A stretch of 64,000 nt of DNA from Mytilus galloprovincialis (taxonomy: Eukaryota; Mollusca; Bivalvia; Mytilida; Mytilidae). The position numbers and the translations under genes are program-made. The stretch is taken from contig NC_134838.1 in the NCBI RefSeq assembly GCF_965363235.1, positions 11,440,441 to 11,504,440 on the forward strand, written 5' to 3'. The notes under the pieces were generated by a model. The model searched no databases and was not told the DNA's origin. It saw only the letters and a list, made by a program, of their open reading frames with translations. Below are positions 36,122 through 47,171 of the stretch, in pieces. Within the stretch, counting starts at the first letter, position 1. Every line of letters begins with the position of its first letter.

Positions 36122-38617
36122 ATGGACGAAGAGGTAAGATGTTGCATGTTAAATCTTCGTAGTTATTCATTAGTGTTGCATTGCAGACGATTGTGTTTAT
36201 ATTTTTGAGTAAAGATAACATTGATTTATTCTTATATTTCAATTATAACTAATTTCTGGTCTCACTTGCAAAGAAAATCACCGAAAATTGATAGAATATC
36301 CATTTGGGGGTCCAAGAGGGGAATCGCCGAAAGTGTGTGTGTTTTGTTTACAAAATTATTCAAGTAAAGTTTTTTGGTACACCATTAAACTATAATATAC
36401 AGGCATTTGTTTCACAAACAAACGAGGTTTATCGGTGAATGAATAAGAAATAGAACCGACAATATTTGCTGGGATATCAAAAGTTGGTATATATCTTCGC
36501 ATGAATACATCGGAAGAGTACGTAACGATGTATTTGATGCAAAGGAAGAAATAAACAAATATACGTTTTTCAATAAAACAAGGACACATATATTTTCTTT
36601 CAGTACGTATTCACAACTTTTGTGCATTATATATTTGGCCTTTAGACAACACCAATGTCCTCTATCAAAAGATCGATGTGGGGAAAAAACATCGTAGGGG
36701 TAATGGGAACCTCAAGATTTATTTTCAATCATTGATTTCTCTGTTGTAAAAAAGAACTCAGCTTTTCAATTCTAGATGCACGATATTTTTTATTAGTTAT
36801 TGACGTTGAGCTAATTATAATTCTGTATATCATAAAACATTTTCTTTATGATTTTGTACAAAAATCAGGCAGTTAGACTTTTATTGCATTTGTCATTACA
36901 AGGTTTTTATAGCCAACTATGTGGTATAGATTTTACACATTGTTGAAGGCCATACGGTGACCTACATGTATGGTTGGAAATTTCTGCATGTGTTCACAAG
37001 TCTCTTGTGGAGACATGTCTCGCAAGGTTTTTACACTTTATATAGTGCTGTAGTTTATTAATAGTCTTGTGATAACAAAATATGTGTCAATCATAGAAAA
37101 TTATATTTTTGAGAAATTTCTTACCGACTACTTTTCTTTCCTCAGATTTCAGATACTAGAAGCAGGTCTACCACACCTGAAGTTCATTCTTCGGATGGAG
37201 AAAGGCCCATTCGTGGGAGGGGTAATAGGAGACGGACAGCGCGGGGAAGAAATAGGGCGAGAGGTGGCAGAGGCAGAGGCAGAAGAGGCCATAATAGAGC
37301 CTTACAAGGACAGCCAGAACCACTCAACAGGGCTGAAGTCGCCGCACAGGCCAGAGCTGAAAGAGATCGCCAGATGCAGGTAAACTATCCAACATTTACA
37401 TATCAAAAAACTTTAACTGTTTCATTTTTTTCTTCATTCAATAAAACATTTTACTGAAAGTGCTGTGTGATTTGCCTTGAAATGTAAAAGTACTTTATTT
37501 TTCAGGAACGAATTGATGGCCTATCTGAAGATCAAATGAAATTTGCAATAATGGCCACGTACAGGGAACAACCTAGTTTTCTGTTCAGAGTACTGGAAGC
37601 AGTAAACCAAGAGTTTACCGCAAGTGAAACTACACCAGAGCCAGATCCAGAACCTACACCAACACCTTCAGTAGGTATTCCAACTTGGTGTCGGTGCAGC
37701 AATTGCAGAGAAATGCCTAGTGAGGTTGAAAAAAGATGTTGCAACCAGATACCTCAAAACTGCCACTCTACACTACATGTAAGTACTATTCTCTGTTAAC
37801 TCATCTTATATTATTCTTTATATTTTGACGTTTAACAAGAAACTTACTTGGATTCTCATTCTATTCAGTTGATTATTTATATGCCAGCGTCCTCCAATAT
37901 TAAAAAGATGTGGTTTAATTGCAAATGAGACAACTATCCACAAAAGAACAAAATGACACAGACATTAACAACTTAAGGTCATCGTACGGCCTTCCACAAT
38001 GAGCAAAGCCCTTACCGCATAGTAGCATGTTTTCGTAATCTAGTGATTTTTCTAAACAATGAGAACAGTAAACAAATGTACATAAAAAGTTAAAAAGATT
38101 TGGTTGCTTTAATTCATTTTGCCCAAAACAAAGAAAATCACCTTCGATACATAAACAAATGATCATGGTTGTTACATTAAATGCTATGGTTCAATGCTAA
38201 CTTCAAACTATAATTTCAGACATTGCAAGTTTTAAAATCTTAAACCTAAAAAGTATACACAACATTGACAACTCTCCGCACCAAAGAGCTGTATTGAAAA
38301 AAAATATGGTCTGTATACAATTTCAACTTATTCATTTATTATTTCAATTTCAGGATTTTCACAATGTTGTATTGGACCCCTTGGTTCTTGAGGTTGCAAT
38401 GAGGTATAGAAATGATATGATTGCGCAGCCTCCATACCAGGATTACAATAGATCACATAGACACACAGCATACCGCCAATATGTTCTGTGGATCCATGGA
38501 TATCTTGGAGCTGGAAACAGACAAGTAATTCCGAGTTGCTGTGTTTGGGCTATCAGGAACAGATTTCCAGACCCATCTGGCCAGTATGTTGGATTTATTG
38601 GAGGACGTTTTGGTTGA
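36122..38617 (+). CDS. P2X7-type C-terminal (ballast) domain protein, 4 exons, 260 aa
   Basis: Exons: 36122-36133 (ATG GAC GAA GAG, donor |GTAAGA), 37146-37379, 37506-37778 and 38354-38617 (TGA). All junctions are phase 0 with good acceptors (CTTTCCTCAG, TTTTTCAG, AATTTCAG). Residues about 24-58 are an RG/RR-rich disordered tract ([17 protein letters not shown]...), likely nucleic-acid binding or nuclear-targeting. Residues 123-137 are a Pro/Glu linker. Residues 143-260 match the cysteine-rich domain known from the cytoplasmic tail of vertebrate P2X7: WCRCSNC (143-149), CC (160-161), C168, then [10 protein letters not shown] (213-222), [19 protein letters not shown] (227-245) and YVGF (251-254). 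In P2X7 this domain binds zinc and guanine nucleotide. There are no transmembrane segments, so this is not a channel. Tail-to-tail arrangement inside shared TIRs suggests an accessory transposon protein. A domesticated host gene is the alternative. Confidence 0.8.
36895..37020 (+). repeat. Interspersed repeat fragment in intron 1 of the P2X7-C-type gene
   Basis: Contains ACACATTGTTGAAGGCCATA and TTCACAAGTCTCTTGTGGAG, the same family as about 350-487. A reversed copy lies in intron 3 at about 37905-38035 (AGATGTGGTTTAATTGCAAA, ATCGTACGGCCTTCCACAAT). Confidence 0.6.
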
Positions 38618-38622
38618 GAGAG

Positions 38623-38646
38623 AATAAATTTTATTTCAGTTTTATT
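38623..38646. terminator. Interleaved polyadenylation signals of two convergent genes
   Basis: Plus-strand AATAAA at 38623-38628 serves the P2X7-C-type gene, 6 bp past its stop. Minus-strand AATAAA at 38641-38646 and 38630-38635 serve the transposase, about 18-34 bp past its stop at 38664. Cleavage normally falls 10-30 nt downstream, so each 3' end should run into the other gene's 3' end, giving short antisense overlap. Confidence 0.7.
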
Positions 38647-38663
38647 TGTATTTTTATTATTAG

Positions 38664-41600
38664 TTAGTTAGTTGGCCACTCATAGTCTATTGTCTGGTCA
38701 AAATCGTAGTCTATGGTCCTGTCCAGATCTTCCCTGTTAAATCTTGAAATTTTGGCAGCCATCAAATCTTGAGTAGGGGGAGGTGGACCAGGGGCAATGG
38801 TTGCTGACAATCTTCTTGGGTCAAATGGATCTAAAATCACTCTCCTGCTCATCCCGATATCATCAGACAACCTCTTCATTATAATATGCTTCATTAATTC
38901 TGGAATGTAAATATATTGTTTTGGTGTCTTCACTTCAGTAGCAGTCCATCTACCCCCTTTCTTACTGTAGTACCTCTGAAGTCTGAAATTGAAAAAGATA
39001 TCATGTCATAAAAAACCATCAGATTTAGGGTAATTGTCCAATAGACAACAACATATCAACTTAAACACAAACACTTTTAACATTGTCTTCATTTTTAAAT
39101 AATTATATCAGAATATTTATAAATTAGATGTGGTATGATGGTCAATTAGATAACTTCAAACCAAAATGTTGTTAATGTAAGAAATGTTACAGTTCCGCCT
39201 TCAATGCTATATAAGCGCACACTACTAAGTAAGCCATAAATGCAGGTCTTTAGACACACATAATGGCTAGTGTCAAATACTTAAACAAACAAAACAATTG
39301 CACAACTCATATACAAAACAATGAATCACAATTATATCCACTTAATTACTTCATCCTTACTTGAAACATGTCAGCAGCTATATACTAACCTTTTAGTCCC
39401 ATCCTTGTTTGTAACAACTTTTCTTTCACAGTGAGCATTGTGGTCAATAGCTGCTAGCTGATTCCTGGCATTGGATGTTGATGGACCATAAGAATGGCGT
39501 TTAGAAGCATATTTCAGAATCACATTTTGAAAATTTTCTAACTCAGCTGTACTCCTATCATAACAAAAATAGTAACTATTAGATCATTGAAGGAAGTGCA
39601 CCAATCTTAGCCATAATATTCAAAATCATTTTTAGCGCAATAACTGATGGAGATTTTAAATACTTTTAAATTAAATGTATATATATTTTCAAAATCAAAT
39701 TAAAAATATGAACATAAATAAGGCCATGATTTTTCACAATTGAACTGATTCTTACAGATCAATAATCATGTCAGGGTCTTTCATAACGGACTATAATGTA
39801 CAAGTATTTCTTATTGTTAACGGCTATATGGTTGCCTTTAGGTGCTTACATTCACTTCATTTAGGCTTTGGTGGATAGTTGTCTCATTGGTGATCATATC
39901 AAATCTCCTTACTTTTATATACAAGGCAAAACATTTAATAAATGACCAATAAAGGCAGAGTAGCCTAGTTTCTCTAATCACAAATCATTATTGTTCTATT
40001 ATTAAATTACCTGCAATTTAGATAGTATGGTATTTTTCTTAGAAAGCGTTTGTCCATCACTATCTTTATCAACGCATCATGAGGAGGAGTTGCACCTGTC
40101 AACCATCCCTTTTCACGTTCAGATGACAGCGGTCCATGTTTACATTCATTTCCTGCTGTGTCACTATATGCTATCATCCATTGATGCTTATTTACAGTAT
40201 GGTGCATGATCCCAAACCATGATCCCTTTAAGAAAAACAAGAAAAAAATAATAATATATTATATTATTATATTATACAATGTGATATTTTTTGTATTGGC
40301 ATAAGATTAAGTATCAACAATGAATTTGACTGAGCTTTAAAAAAGGTTCTGAATGGCTTTTATAAAAAACTTACAATAAATTCTTGTTCAGTAGTAGATA
40401 TATCTGCACAATGCCAAAAGTGGTTCACTATGTCACGAGACCATTCCAGTACAGGTTTGTTTGCCTTCTGTTCTTGAGCTACCTGTAATTGAAAAAAAAA
40501 TCTTCTGTAAAAGTAGGTGTTTATGCCAAGGCCATTTAAAAATCTGACGGCACTTTTCAATGTACACTTTAGAGGGATAAAATTGAGAATGGATGCTTAT
40601 TTAGCGTTTTAATTTTTCCCCAGAATATGCATGAAATATCTGCCACCGGACATAAACAACATAACTCAAGCATTTTTTTCTATTTATCCTTCAAGTGTCA
40701 TAAGAATAAATTTTACTTTTTTTCAAAACTTTCACACTACAAAAATAAATGAGTAGAGATTGTCTTTGGTAAATCAACCTTACCTTCACTACTTTCTTCC
40801 CAAGGTTCTTCGCCCCGTGCCAAATATCAAATGAGTGCTTGATATTACTAAATTCTTTTTCTGAAATAGATATAAACAATAATGGTAATCTCCAATGAGA
40901 AACTTAGCATACAAATAAATAAGAAACAGTGTTCCAATATCTTCCAAATTAACCTCACCACATTATGTATGTACTTGTTCCAAGTCAAGAGTCTGTAATT
41001 CAGTGGTTGTCATATGTTAATGTGTTACATATTTGTTTTTCATTTATTTTTTTATATAAATAAGGCAGTTAGTTTTTTCGTTTGAAATGTTTTACATTGT
41101 CATTTCAGGGCCTTTTAAAGCTTACTATACTGTATGAACTTTGCTCATTGTTGAAAGCCTGTGGTTACCTTTAGTTGTAAATTTCTGTGTAATTTTTGGT
41201 ATCTTGTGGAGAGTTGTCTCATTGGCAATCATACCACATCTTCTTTTTTATAATTATTTCTTTGTTCAAAGACAATTCTTGAAAAAGAATTTTACTTATA
41301 TTTTTGCTGAATGTATCAAATGGTAAAGGTTACATAAATAAAATACTTAGTCTAATGTGTCCTACAAAATTCTATATGGAATAATCATACAGTATCTATT
41401 TTGTGGCAACATAAACATAAATACTTACTCATTAGAGATTCCACCTGTATATGGGCATCAGTGACAACCTCTACCACTTTCATATTTTTGTCCAGTAGTT
41501 GTCTTAAGCCTTTCAGAAAGCAGGCTTTCTCAAGATTTGTACTCTTCTTCTCTGTCATCCTTTTATCCATGGTAACTATAGTTAAGATCTTTTTTGTATT

Positions 41601-44600
41601 GTATTCCATGAATGTATATGAACAGAACTGTGCACAGTGACCAGGACTATCCATTCTTCCATCACCTACATGTAACCAAACAAAACATTTTATTCTGGAC
41701 ACTTAATGTTGGTACATGGAAAAGCTTTCTTTTATTGGTACATTGTAGTTTTTATAACAATTGTAATATTATGAATGTGCAAGTGAGCTATTACATGTAT
41801 ATGTATCATAAAAAGTACCCTTAAACGGAGCATAGCATTGAAAAATTTTACCTAAAGTAAATAGTTGAGTTGCCCTTCACTATTATAAATTTGGTCTTTG
41901 GTCGAGAGTTGCATCACTAGCTATCATTCCACATTTTCTTTTTACATATATTTTTTTTTTATAAATATTCCATTTCAAACACAAATTAAATCTTTAAGAC
42001 TTAGCTAGTTATTCCCTGATAGGCGCTCTCTTGATCTATTTCACACTGAAAATGTGTTTGAAAAAAATACTAAAGCAAACAACTCACCTAATATAACTAT
42101 TTCTTTATCACGGAACTCTTGCAACACCATATCCTGGGATTGTACCCAAAAGCTATCAATTGATGGTACAAGGTACGTCCTTTGTATTTTTAAGAATGTT
42201 GAGTTGCATAGAATTGGTAATCTAATAAACTTTGCCAAGTCTGCAATTTTTTGATAATTGTTCCCAGACAGTAAAATACCAGCAGAAAAAACCAAGTCAC
42301 CACTGTGCAGTCTTCGATTCAAGATGGGCTGAGAACACCACTTGTGGGCAAGATGTTTATTTTGACAAACCTGAAAAAGTAATTTTTTTTCAATTAAAAA
42401 AAATGTCAATCAAAAATATATATTTGCAAGTTTGTGTTACATAAATTTACATGTATAAAATTAGTGCAGCTGCTTTTTCTTATAAAATTTTTCCTTGATA
42501 ATAATATCACATCTCATGAATTTTATAATAAACTAACCCATTTCAAGTATAAAGCTGAAGAAATCAACTCCATCTTAATTGTTAAAGGCAACCTGCATCC
42601 TTTTACTGCACATATAGGTGGAATATGTGTTTTAGCCAAACTTAAGATGGAGCTCATATAAACAATAAGTGGTCTGTCATCTAAAAAGGTATCTACTTCA
42701 GTCTCGCTCCTAATCTTTTTTATACTTGGGCCTAGGTCTTCTTCCTGTTGATCAGAAGGGTCTGCTGACTCGTCTTCAAATCCTTCATTTTCTGACTCTG
42801 ATTCAACACCATGGTCTTGTCTGTAATAAAATGTACCAAATATATTATAATCTATACTAGAAATTTCAAATCTTGTTAGACTTTCTTAACCAAAAAATAT
42901 AATTTCATTTGAGACAGACTAACATCAACTAATAGACACAAGAATCAGTAAACACAAAAATCCCTTATTTTCAAGTATTGTATGCAGGACATCACACTTC
43001 ATCTACAAGAAAATATTTCTTGAATCTTCATTTAGTGAACCATAAAAACTTGGGTCAAAACTCTTATTTTAGCTTATAATTTAAAAAAAATAAATCATAT
43101 CATAGGGTAAAATGTGAACTAAATTTTAAAAGTTTTTAGACTTCAAGTTAATAAAAAAAACTTACTTGACCAAAAATTTAACAAGACGGACAAGTGAACA
43201 GAGAGATACACAGACTGAACATATAGTAAATTGGTAAAAAATTGAAAACAACATGTTTTATAATTTCATACGTCCGAAGCGCTTTTCAGGATTTACCTTT
43301 ACCTTAGTAAGTCAGGCATTAAAAAATAATCTGTAAATACCAACAGTATATGCACACCGGTGTACATGTTATTAAGAAACTATAATGAAAATCAGAATTA
43401 CCTGTAAGTAGCATCAAAACTTGGTTCATAGTCTTCATCAGAAAAATTATCATCATCATCCTCATAGTTACCCTCAGAAATAGTAATGGTTAGACTGAAG
43501 AAAAGAAAAAAATATTCTGTTGCTGTTAATTCGTACTAAAATGTAACCGATATGAATTTTATATTTAAATTTGAACTTGATATAAATATTTAGGACAAGA
43601 AATTAGTTACTAGTATATAAAGCAATAGTCATGTGATTCAATACCAATTTGCCCTTTTTTCTATCACTATCATCTATACTCCCTTTTATACTCACAAGTA
43701 TTTCCTTTAACAAATAATGTTAACATTTTTAACTTCTGTAGTCAATATCTCAAATCAAAATGAGAAGTGCTTGTTTTAAGTTGTTTCATTGTTAATTAAG
43801 TTTACAACTTCAATTTAATACATGTATAGCATGTGTAGACATAGTTTATGCTTACTCAAATGGATTTACAAAGCTGCTTTGTGCACTCTTCCACAGAGAG
43901 TCTGTTTTCCTACTGATTTCCTCTATTCCAGACATCTGGGTCTCTTCCCTAAAATACAATTATTTAAATAATTATTCTGGGGGAAAATGCTGTATTATGG
44001 CTGACATTCAGATATGAAATACTAAAGTCACTGTTACATAGAAACTTGTATATATGTATATAACTCTAAACAGAACATTTTAATCTGAATTAATGGTGTA
44101 ACAGAACATTATTGACGTACAAATTACAATTAATTGTCTTGTCCCTCTTGCAAAATGTTAATCAAATACTTGGTATAATGTATGTTAGTGCTTACACATA
44201 TCTCGATTCATGTTCTCTTTCTGATGATGATATTTCCGACACATCAGATAAATGTACTGAATGCTGTTGCAATTTAGATTGCAATGGTCCAGGGGTAGAA
44301 GTTGTTAAAAGTGTATTGGCAGAAGATGTCTCTTCTGACATTGCACTACATGTAGGGGCAGGGCTGGTTGGCTTTTCAACGGCAGTGTTGACATCATTAA
44401 TATTTGTCACAGGGTTGGTTGGTTTTTCACTAATAGTGTTGGCATCAATAGTATTAGGGTTTCCTTGGTCAGTCTGAGTATGGAATTCATACCTGTATAA
44501 AAAAGGACATGCATTTGATAATTTAAGTAAATAAATATTCTTTTTTTCCTTTTTTTTTATAGAAATTTTTGAATTTATAAGTTGAAGAATATTTAAAAAC

Positions 44601-45870
44601 AGAAAGACAGTTCCAATAATTGTCTAAAAAATTACATATAATTTGTAAAGAAGTTATAAAAGATGTCAAACAGTGATATAACAAATTATCCCTCCGTGGG
44701 GCCCCTTAAGGTTCCACTAAAGTCAAAATATAGGACACTGCAGAAATATCTAAACTTTGCCTGTATTTTTCTACCTATAATGAATAAAGTCCTAAACTAT
44801 GAGAACAAATGTTCATTTAAACATACTTAACATATACACACTGTCAAAATAGTAAATAAACTTGAATTTTTAATGTTGTGGCCAAACCGGTTTTGAGGGT
44901 GAACACTAAATTTTACAAAAAATCTGGAGGCCTGCGAGATGATTTAATTTGTATAAAATTGGTATAGGCGAATACTATTACATGCATTGCAGTACAAGCT
45001 AGTGTTTATTTGTCAAATAAATTAGTTGCAATGACATTTTTGTCCAATTTCTGTATTGTATCTTTGATATTCGTTCATTTAGATACATGAATTTAGCTGA
45101 AACTCGTAAATCAATACATTTTCTTAAAAAATCAACATTAGCTTGTACTGCATTGTATGTTACAGTATTCATTCATACCAATTTTTAACGAATTTAGACA
45201 TCTCTCAAGCCTCCAGATTTTTTGGAAAATTAAGTGTTCACTCTCAAAACCGGTTTGGCCACAACATAAAAAATTCAAGTTTATTTACAATTTTGACAGT
45301 GTGTATATGTTAAGTATGTTTACATGAACATATGTTCACATAGTTTAGAACTTTATTCATTATAGGTTGAATATTACAGGAAAAGTTTAGATGTTTATGA
45401 AGTGTCCTATATTTTGACTTTAGTGGAACCTTAAATTTTGCCTTGCGTTTCAGTTAATAACTTGCCAAACAACGAGAAAGTTACGGGTTTCTCTAGGATT
45501 AAATGATTGCTTCTGTTCCCTGATTTATTTTTTTATTCATTATTAATCACAAAATTACGATTAAGATGCTAATAACAATGAAATGTAAATTATAAACAAA
45601 ACCACGGGAAACTTACCTATCCAGCAAAATCTTCGCCACTTCAGCGTGTGATTGCAAACGAAGAGCACATTTTAGCTCACTCCAGCGATCATACTGGGAA
45701 CCAAGATATATTCTATTCTTGTTACATTTTGCATTTACTGCTGTACGTCGTCGTTTTTTAGCGGAATCAGTCAATGTTGGCTTTCTCCCTCGCTTCAAAA
45801 CATTGATGTCAGACATTCCACGTGCGCCGGAGATATTACGCACGCGCAATGGATTAAAGAAAGAGGTCAT
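38664..45870 (-). CDS. Kolobok-like DDE transposase, 12 exons, 807 aa
   Basis: Exons (minus strand): 45617-45870, 44196-44492, 43856-43948, 43402-43494, 42538-42820, 42088-42370, 41429-41665, 40784-40860, 40375-40482, 40011-40225, 39390-39554, 38664-38982. They sum to 2424 nt with consistent phases and GT/AG sites throughout. An in-frame TAG directly precedes the ATG at 45870. The N-terminus has an AT-hook-like RGRKPTL and basic run (KKRRR), then YDRWSELKCAL..AEVAKILLDR; an acidic linker follows. Residues about 300-355 hold a probable zinc site (IC....C, then VCQNKHLAHKWCSQP). The catalytic region shows DGRMDSPGH (436-444), VVTDAH (D504), FDIWH (524-528) and ELENF (651-655) followed by LKYASKRHSYGP and ARNQLAAIDHN. 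The two D motifs and the E of ELENF are inferred catalytic residues. Homologues are common, mostly unnamed, in fish, cnidarians and molluscs. Superfamily assignment rests on the TTAA target and these motifs; it could be a related unnamed group. Confidence 0.8.
39120..42000. repeat. Interspersed-repeat fragments in transposase introns
   Basis: Copies of the same mussel repeat lie between exons: about 39125-39235 (reversed, decayed), 39830-39905, 41040-41250 (TTGTGGAGAGTTGTCTCATT, CAATCATACCACATCTTC) and 41865-41945. None touches an exon or splice site. Confidence 0.6.
44710..45430. mobile_element. Long-TIR MITE with TTAA flanks, nested in transposase intron 1
   Basis: TTAA at 44706-44709 and 45431-45434 bounds a 721-bp near-palindrome. 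The left arm starts GGTTCCACTAAAGTCAAAAT and the right arm ends with its reverse complement. Pairing continues over roughly 250 bp per arm, including TTGTGGCCAAACCGGTTTTG / CAAAACCGGTTTGGCCACAA and CTGGAGGC / GCCTCCAG. The central third is less well paired. There is no ORF. The TIR differs from that of the host transposon, so this is a separate TTAA family. It lies wholly inside an intron and leaves the splice sites intact. Confidence 0.85.
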
Positions 45871-46090
45871 CTAAGAGGTCACTGCATATTGACCGTTTTC
45901 AATGAAAATTATATCTGTCGGGAAGACAAACGACTCAAGTCGAACATTTTTGCTTAAAACTTCAAAAACAAGATATTTTAGATCGTTTAACGAGTAAAAT
46001 TACGTTTTTAAATACACATCTAATAAGATTCTTGTTTAAAATTCATGAACAAAAAAAACCAAGATTTTAAAGCTTATATTGCTTTAAAAC

Positions 46091-46754
46091 AAGATGTTCA
46101 TCCTTCTATTTTCCTGGTCACAAGCTGTTGTAATCCTGTCGCCTTGAATTTCTAAAACATTTTATAAAACAAACACCAAATGTAATACGAAAGGGTGTTT
46201 TGATTAAACTAAAATACAAGTGTTGCATTGAGATGAAGGGTTTGGTTCCTACTGTCAAATTCAATTGAATGTTTTTCTACACCTTTTTCGTATGAAAAAG
46301 GATGTGACGTACTTTGATCTAATATAATTATTCATTGACACATTAAACTGAAACGTTCACAAATAATTATGTTATTCATTAATCAAAATATTACGCTTGA
46401 CGGGTAAATCATGTTAATACAGAGCAGTTAGCTACCTGTCATTAGCCGGTCTGTCTTAAAAAGATGTACAGGGGACAACTTTGTAAAGGAACAATCCCTT
46501 CCTTCATCGTTGCTTCTGTTTTATCCTCTTTCTACTATTACACATTGTGTTTTCATAACATCAATAGGCAAATATGTTATACGAATTGGATACAAAAATA
46601 AACTTTAAAATAACCCATAAATTACGGCAGCATTAGTATACCGCTGTTCAAATGATTTAAGTCATAAATCGATCATGTGTGAGAACGGATGCATTAGTGT
46701 ATGATTTAAATTATTTACCAATATAAATGTATAGCCGGGATGTACTATTGACTG
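46091..46754. other. Intergenic
   Basis: No gene or repeat end is recognised between the TTAA transposon and the coiled-coil ORF. Confidence 0.4.
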
Positions 46755-47171
46755 TTATATTTTACCTTTTATTATCGCGTTTAATTCATCACGTGACGCA
46801 TTTACGTCTGCTCTAATGTGGTCAATGTCTTCCCTGCGGGTATTGTCTTTTGCTATCATATTGTCTTTGGCTATCACATTGATTGGCACTATCGTCGAGT
46901 TTATTGCTACTTGCGCATGCCTTAGTGCATTTCTCGTTGATACCGATTCCTCCTTTACTTGTTTAAGTTCCTTTCTCGTCACTTCCAGTTTTACTCTTAC
47001 ATACGTAAGTGCCTTTGTGGTCGATTCTAATTCTACTTTCCCTTTTTTTATTTCATTTCCGTGTTGTTGAATTAACTCGTGCATTTCTCGTATTCTTCTT
47101 TCTGCAGAGTATATATACACAGAAAAAATCGCAATAACTATTGACCATACGAAAATAGGTGAATTATTCAT
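46755..47171 (-). CDS. Small membrane-anchored coiled-coil protein or first exon
   Basis: This is an open frame of 138 codons, MNNSPIFVWSIVIAIFSVYI at the start. Residues 6-22 form a hydrophobic signal-anchor or signal peptide; residues about 23-130 are almost all charged or heptad-patterned (REMHELIQQHGNEIKKGKVE, VRVKLEVTRKELKQVKEE), a strong coiled-coil prediction by eye. Near the 3' end AAAAG|GTAAAA offers a splice donor, so it may be the first exon of a longer gene, as in mollusc C1q- or C4-like proteins that have a signal anchor and coiled coil before the recognition domain. No following exon was found before the transposon at 46083. Function unknown. Confidence 0.5.
   Translation of the reverse strand: MNNSPIFVWSIVIAIFSVYIYSAERRIREMHELIQQHGNEIKKGKVELESTTKALTYVRVKLEVTRKELKQVKEESVSTRNALRHAQVAINSTIVPINVIAKDNMIAKDNTRREDIDHIRADVNASRDELNAIIKGKI

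Larger units (their letters stand above)
35867..46083. mobile_element. Two-gene, TTAA-flanked, Kolobok-like autonomous DNA transposon (10.2 kb)
   Basis: TTAA stands at 35863-35866 and 46084-46087. Immediately inside, the left end reads AGCAATATAAGC and the right end, reverse-complemented, reads the same 12 bases. After a 3-4 base spacer both continue AAAATC, four variable bases and a run of six or more T, giving a TIR of about 32 bp. Between them lie two complete spliced genes in convergent orientation: a P2X7-C-terminal-domain protein (36122-38617, +) and a DDE-type transposase (38664-45870, -). Both have every exon in frame, so the element looks intact or only recently silenced. Kolobok and piggyBac elements both duplicate TTAA; the transposase is not piggyBac-like, so Kolobok or a relative is inferred. 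Introns carry interspersed-repeat fragments and a nested MITE, so intron growth came after or during the family's residence in this genome. Confidence 0.75.

Noticed and set aside
37069-37383. ORF of 104 codons overlapping exon 2 of the P2X7-C-type gene
   Set aside because: It is in another frame and reads through the intron. The frame joined by splice sites gives the domain protein instead.
46755-47070. Plus-strand ORF 46816-47070 opposite the coiled-coil gene
   Set aside because: Hydrophobic cysteine/serine composition is the antisense of heptad-repeat codons; no support of its own.
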